The notes under the pieces were generated by a model. It ran no database searches. It was not told the origin of the DNA and worked only from the letters and a program-made list of their open reading frames with translations. From Lentisphaeria bacterium (GTDB lineage: Bacteria; Verrucomicrobiota; Lentisphaeria; Victivallales; Victivallaceae), in assembly GCA_018265615.1 (NCBI GenBank), contig JABLYX010000021.1:1-64000 (forward strand): a stretch of 64,000 nt of DNA, written 5' to 3'. Position numbers and translations under genes: made by a program. Each line of letters begins with the position of its first letter. The first letter of the stretch is position 1. Shown piece by piece: positions 60,359 to 64,000 of this stretch.

Positions 60359-61587
60359 AAGTCGCGCAGGTGGTCCGCCGCTTCTCATTCGATGAGTGGG
60401 GCGGGACGGAGAATGTGGTCTGGAACAGCACGCTCGCGCTGCGTCCGCTCGGAGTCGAGTCGGAGATCCTTGCAACCTCGGCGCTCTCCGCACCCGGCGA
60501 GGAGGTGCGCGACGGGGTGCGGATCCGGAAGTTCCGCTACTTCTATCCGTACTTCCCGATGCCGCTGCGGGACCGGCTGGCGCTGGATAAAAAAGGGGGC
60601 AGCCCGTATGCGCCGGCACTGTACCGGGCGCTTCTCCGGGGCGGATACGATCTCATTCATATCCATTCCGGCGGGCGGGTCGCCGAGATGTCGCTGGCCG
60701 CGGCCCGGAAGTGCGGAATCCCGTGCATCATGAGTCTGCACGGCGGCTTTGCCGACGTTCCGAAGCAGGAGCTGGCGGAGATGCTCGCCCCGATGCGGCA
60801 CAAGCTGCATTACGGCGGAGTCATCGACCGGGTGACCGGCAGACACTGTATGCCGGAGCGGGAGGTGGACGCGCTCATCTGTGTCGGCCAGAACGAGTTC
60901 CGTTTGCTGTCCCCGTATGGCGCGGACCGGAAGATCCTCTATCTGCCGAACGGGGTGGATGTGGGGAAGTTCTCCCGCGAGCCGGAGCTCGCGGCTCCGG
61001 TCCGCGAGGAGTGGAGGATTCCGGCGGACCGGAAGCTGCTGCTCTGCATCTCCCGGATCGACTACCAGAAAAACCAGAAGATGCTCATCCCGTTTCTGCG
61101 GCAGTTGATTTCGCGCGGTGAAAACGCGCATCTGCTGCTGGTCGGTCCCGTGACGGCCGCGTGGTATGCGGATGAGCTGCTGAAGGAGGCGCGCCGCCTC
61201 CGGGTCGACGATCGCCTGACGCTGGTTCCGGGGCTTTCTCCGGATGACCCGCGCCTGGTCGGCGCGCTGAAGAGCGCGGATTTCTTCATCCTGCCGTCGC
61301 TGCATGAGCCGTTCGGCATCGTCGTGCTCGAGGCGTGGGCGGCGGGGATTCCCGTGCTCGCCGCGAACGTCGGCGGGCTCAAGAAGCTGATTCAGGACGG
61401 TTACACGGGGCTGCATTTTCTGCCGCAGATTCCGGAGACGCTGATGAACGTTTACGACCGGATTTCCGCGGACCCCGCGCTGCGGGATTCCCTTGTGCGG
61501 TGGGGGCGGCAGGAGGTCGAGTGCTATTCATGGCCGATTATTGCGAAGGAGCTCATGAGGCTTTACGAGGGGCTTTGCCATGCCTGA
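60352..61587 (+). CDS. glycosyltransferase family 4
   Basis: 411 residues with the two-Rossmann GT-B fold. The N-terminal domain has RFSFDEWGGTENVVWNS and IHIHSGGRVAEMS. The C-terminal nucleotide-sugar domain has LCISRIDYQKNQKMLI and the E-x7-E type motif PSLHEPFGIVVLEAWAAG. It overlaps the previous gene by 7 bp and the next by 8 bp. Confidence 0.9.
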   Translation: MLKVAQVVRRFSFDEWGGTENVVWNSTLALRPLGVESEILATSALSAPGEEVRDGVRIRKFRYFYPYFPMPLRDRLALDKKGGSPYAPALYRALLRGGYDLIHIHSGGRVAEMSLAAARKCGIPCIMSLHGGFADVPKQELAEMLAPMRHKLHYGGVIDRVTGRHCMPEREVDALICVGQNEFRLLSPYGADRKILYLPNGVDVGKFSREPELAAPVREEWRIPADRKLLLCISRIDYQKNQKMLIPFLRQLISRGENAHLLLVGPVTAAWYADELLKEARRLRVDDRLTLVPGLSPDDPRLVGALKSADFFILPSLHEPFGIVVLEAWAAGIPVLAANVGGLKKLIQDGYTGLHFLPQIPETLMNVYDRISADPALRDSLVRWGRQEVECYSWPIIAKELMRLYEGLCHA

Positions 61588-62743
61588 GGGAAAGCGGATC
61601 CTGTATCTCGGCGGACGCCTCGGGTTTGAGGGCGGCATCGAGCGCTATATGTTCCACACCGCCGCGCTGCTGCGGCGGAACGGCTGCACGGTCTGCTGCG
61701 CCGGCGACGGACCGGGGAGGGAACCGGAAAAGTTCCGCGCCGGTTTCGACCGGGTCATGACGCCGGAGGAGGCTGTGGCGGAGGCGGAGGCGTTCGACCT
61801 TGCGGCGCTGCACAAGCCGTGCTCCGCCGCGGTGCTCGAGCGGTATCAGAAGGCATTCGGTCCGCGGCTGGTTTTCTGGGCGCACGATCACGATGTGTAC
61901 TGCCCGCGCCGCTATTACTATACGCCGTTCGGGCGGAAGAACTGCTCGCGGGCGTGTTCCACGCTGCGCTGTGCGGGGTGTGCGCTGCTGGCTTCGCCGC
62001 GCCGCTGGCAGGGGGGGATCGGCGGCCAGCTGCGGTTCCTGCTGAGCGAGGCCCCGCGCCGTCTGGAGCTGCTGCGCGGAATCCGGACGGTTGTGATCTC
62101 CGAGTTCATGCGCGGAAACCTGCTGCGGAACGGGTTCGACGGGGAGAAGATCCGCCTGATTCCGCCGTTCATCGAGCCGGAGCCGGCCGCTCCGGTTCCG
62201 TCCGGCACGGGAGAGCTCCGGCTGCTGTTCCTCGGGCAGCTGTTGCGTGGCAAAGGGTGTGATCTGTTCCTGCGGATGCTGGCGCGCCTGAAGATTCCGT
62301 TCCGCGCGACGGTGGCGGGCGACGGAAACGACCGCCCGATGCTCGAAGCGCAGTGCCGGGAGTCGCGCCTGCAGGAGCGTGTCCGCTTTCTCGGCTGGCA
62401 TCTGCATCCGGAGGAGCTGTTCGCGGAGCACGACCTTGCGGTTTTCCCGTTCCGCTGGCAGGAGCCGTTCGGCCTCTGCGGGCTCGAAGCGATCGCGCAC
62501 GGCGTGCCGGTTGTGGCGTTCGACGTCGGCGGAGTGCGCGAATGGCTCGTGGAGGAGAGGACCGGAATCCCGGTCGGGCCGTTCGACCTCGACGCGATGG
62601 CCGGGGCGGTCACGCGGTTCTACGATTCGCCTGAACTGCGGCGGCAGATGCGGCAGGCCTGCATGATGTATGCGCGCGAGGGGTTTTCTCCGCAGCGATT
62701 CCTGGCCGGATTCGAAAAGCTTGTGGAGGAGGCGCCGGAATGA
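61580..62743 (+). CDS. glycosyltransferase family 4 with cysteine-rich loop
   Basis: 387 residues. GT-B fold with GGRLGFEGGIERYMFHTAALL at the start and EPFGLCGLEAIAHGVPVVAFDVGG (the E-x7-E motif) at the end. A Cys-rich insert HDHDVYCPRRYYYTPFGRKNC...C...CAGC (about 96-135) holds four or more cysteines and could bind zinc or form disulfides; comparable inserts occur in some GT4 enzymes. Confidence 0.88.
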   Translation: MPEGKRILYLGGRLGFEGGIERYMFHTAALLRRNGCTVCCAGDGPGREPEKFRAGFDRVMTPEEAVAEAEAFDLAALHKPCSAAVLERYQKAFGPRLVFWAHDHDVYCPRRYYYTPFGRKNCSRACSTLRCAGCALLASPRRWQGGIGGQLRFLLSEAPRRLELLRGIRTVVISEFMRGNLLRNGFDGEKIRLIPPFIEPEPAAPVPSGTGELRLLFLGQLLRGKGCDLFLRMLARLKIPFRATVAGDGNDRPMLEAQCRESRLQERVRFLGWHLHPEELFAEHDLAVFPFRWQEPFGLCGLEAIAHGVPVVAFDVGGVREWLVEERTGIPVGPFDLDAMAGAVTRFYDSPELRRQMRQACMMYAREGFSPQRFLAGFEKLVEEAPE

Positions 62744-63855
62744 AGATACTGGTTTCCTGTATTCCGTTCGATGACGGCAGGTCGGGGATTTCGATTTATG
62801 TGCGGAATGTCGTGCGGGAGCTTGCGATGCAGGGCCACTCGCTGACGCTGTTGGTCGAGCCGGGCGCGGAGAAGTTCTTTCCGGGGTTCCGGACCGTCGC
62901 CGCGCCGGGCTGGACGCGCCGGGCGGTGCTCTCGATGCTCTACCATTTGTTCCTGCTGCCGTTTCTGCTGCGGCGGCACGGGTGCGATTTCTGTGTGATC
63001 GCGGCGGCGAACCGGCGCGCATTCGCGTTTTACCCGTTGTTCACGGTCGCGGTCGTGCATGATCTTTCGCAGTACCACGTGGAGTGCAAATATGACTGCT
63101 TCCGGATGTTCTATCTGAAGCGGCTGCTGCCGTTCTTCGTGCGGCGCGCTTCCGCCGTGCTTGCGATCAGCCGCTCGACGGCGCGCGACCTTGAAACGTA
63201 CTGGCGCGTCCCGGCGGCGAAGATCCGTGTTGTCCACAACGGACTGCCGCAGCCGGAAACGGAGAATCCGGCGCACGACTGGGTTGAACGCAGCGGGTTG
63301 GCCGGGCGGCGCTACATTCTGTACGTTTCCCGCATTGAGTCGCCCGGCAAGAACCACTTGAATCTGATCCGCGCGTTCGAGCTGCTGCCGGACGAGCTTG
63401 CCGCTCGGCACACGCTGGTTTGCGCCGGGGCGGAGTGGTCCGGCGCGGAGGCGGTCCGTGCCGCGGCGCGCCGGTCGAAGCACAGCAGCCGGATCCTTTT
63501 TACCGGGTTCCTGCCGGGGGGCGACCTCGGCGATGCGTACCGCGGCGCATCCTGCTACGTGTTCCCGTCGTTCTTCGAGGGATTCGGGCTGTCGCTGATC
63601 GAAGCGATGAGCGAAGGGATTCCGTGCTGCTGCTCGAAAACCTCTTCGCTCGGAGAGATCGGGGAAGGGGCCGCGCTCCTCTTCGACCCTGCCGCTCCGG
63701 AGGAGATTGCCGCTGCGCTGCAGGAGATCCTGACCTGCGAACCCACCCGCTCCCGGCTGATTGCCGCCGGCAGAGCCCGGGCGCGCGAATTCGACTGGGG
63801 CAAACATGCGGCGGAAATCGTTCGCATGTATGCGGAGCGCCGGAAGGAAGCGTAA
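62740..63855 (+). CDS. glycosyltransferase family 4
   Basis: 371 residues, GT-B fold. Visible: DDGRSGISIYVRNVVREL, VVHDLSQYHVE, AISRSTARDLETYW, ILYVSRIESPGKNHLNLIRAF and PSFFEGFGLSLIEAMSEG (E-x7-E). It overlaps the previous gene by 4 bp and is the last gene of the 24-gene train. A T-run-bearing hairpin follows, but on the opposite strand. Confidence 0.92.
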   Translation: MKILVSCIPFDDGRSGISIYVRNVVRELAMQGHSLTLLVEPGAEKFFPGFRTVAAPGWTRRAVLSMLYHLFLLPFLLRRHGCDFCVIAAANRRAFAFYPLFTVAVVHDLSQYHVECKYDCFRMFYLKRLLPFFVRRASAVLAISRSTARDLETYWRVPAAKIRVVHNGLPQPETENPAHDWVERSGLAGRRYILYVSRIESPGKNHLNLIRAFELLPDELAARHTLVCAGAEWSGAEAVRAAARRSKHSSRILFTGFLPGGDLGDAYRGASCYVFPSFFEGFGLSLIEAMSEGIPCCCSKTSSLGEIGEGAALLFDPAAPEEIAAALQEILTCEPTRSRLIAAGRARAREFDWGKHAAEIVRMYAERRKEA

Positions 63856-63888
63856 AAAATATCCGGCAGGTGTTTTGCGCCTGCCGGA
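63854..63888 (-). terminator. rho-independent terminator of the convergent gene
   Basis: The stem TCCGGCAGG / CCTGCCGGA (63862-63870 and 63880-63888) with a 9-base loop is followed, on the - strand, by TATTTTTTA. It lies 22 bp beyond the stop of the - strand gene. There is no T-run on the + strand, so it serves the - strand best, though the hairpin could also limit the + operon. Confidence 0.7.
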
Positions 63889-63909
63889 ATGGAGGGCTGT
63901 TTCTGCCGG

Positions 63910-64000
63910 TCAGAGCCCGAGCAGCTTTGAGGCGTTGCGGACGGCCGCCATGGCGTCGGAACCGTAGACGGCTCCGATCGACTCCGCGAAATTCTCATCG
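63910..64000 (-). CDS. C-terminal end of a convergent gene (partial)
   Basis: Thirty codons are open from the right edge of the window to a TGA at 63912-63910, ending AVRNASKLLGL. An end of the NAxxLLGL type is common in amidohydrolase-family proteins, but so little is visible that the product cannot be named. A good terminator 22 bp downstream supports a real gene end. Confidence 0.5.
   Translation of the reverse strand, partial: DENFAESIGAVYGSDAMAAVRNASKLLGL

Overview
The window is G+C-rich bacterial chromosome, densely coded, with no tRNA, rRNA, CRISPR array or insertion sequence that I can see. A 51-codon small basic protein at 15408-15563 matches the short MSQHPSL...GLPKTKP protein known from Chlamydiae, Verrucomicrobia, Planctomycetes and Lentisphaerae. 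Together with repeat-rich secreted proteins and a MoxR/DUF58/VWA operon, it points to the PVC superphylum. Victivallis-like Lentisphaerota is my best guess, but that is an inference.

Region 1 (1-13159, + strand) is one operon of tightly overlapping genes: the end of a coiled-coil protein, a MoxR ATPase, a secreted/membrane protein, an ABC exporter (one ATPase, two permeases), a DUF58 protein, a BatA-like protein and a large double-VWA protein. The second permease is broken by a 346-bp tandem duplication, which is not a multiple of 3. Region 2 (13174-15155, - strand) is a nucleotide salvage pair, upp and a secreted 5'-nucleotidase. Region 3 (15408-23888, + strand) is housekeeping and accessory: the small basic protein and its terminator, an SrkA-like kinase, an RluA-type pseudouridine synthase, two secreted GxQ-repeat proteins, a two-TM protein, an XPB-like helicase, a U32-family protein and an MFS transporter. 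A LacI-family regulator (23896-24954, - strand) converges on the transporter.

Region 4 is a 477-bp divergent control region (24955-25431). It holds a -35/-10 pair on the + strand that matches the sigma70 consensus at all 12 positions (TTGACA, 16 bp, TATAAT), and two related inverted repeats further down the leader. From 25432 to 63855 there follow 24 co-directional genes with no gap larger than 16 bp, many sharing ATGA-type stop/start overlaps.

The first six genes of this 38-kb train are signalling: two canonical hybrid histidine kinases, a third whose phospho-acceptor histidine and ATP-binding boxes are all replaced (a pseudo-kinase with an intact receiver), a membrane Ser/Thr kinase with an extracytoplasmic Cache domain, a receiver-PP2C-HATPase protein, and a lone HPt protein. 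The rest is a Wzx/Wzy-type polysaccharide factory: initiating sugar transferase, Wza, Wzz, Wzy, Wzx, seven glycosyltransferases plus one probable, a GH9 glycoside hydrolase, an alkaline-phosphatase-superfamily enzyme and two nucleotidyltransferase-like proteins, with a STAS protein inserted among the glycosyltransferases.

The likely logic resembles the HptB-HsbR-HsbA route of Pseudomonas aeruginosa and the SypE-SypA switch of Vibrio fischeri. Hybrid kinases would feed an HPt, the HPt would phosphorylate the receiver-phosphatase/kinase, and that enzyme would set the phosphorylation state of the STAS protein, which controls polysaccharide output. Packing the complete relay, a pseudo-kinase and a Ser/Thr kinase into the same operon as the polysaccharide machinery is the most unusual thing here. 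The last 90 bases hold the end of a convergent gene on the - strand.
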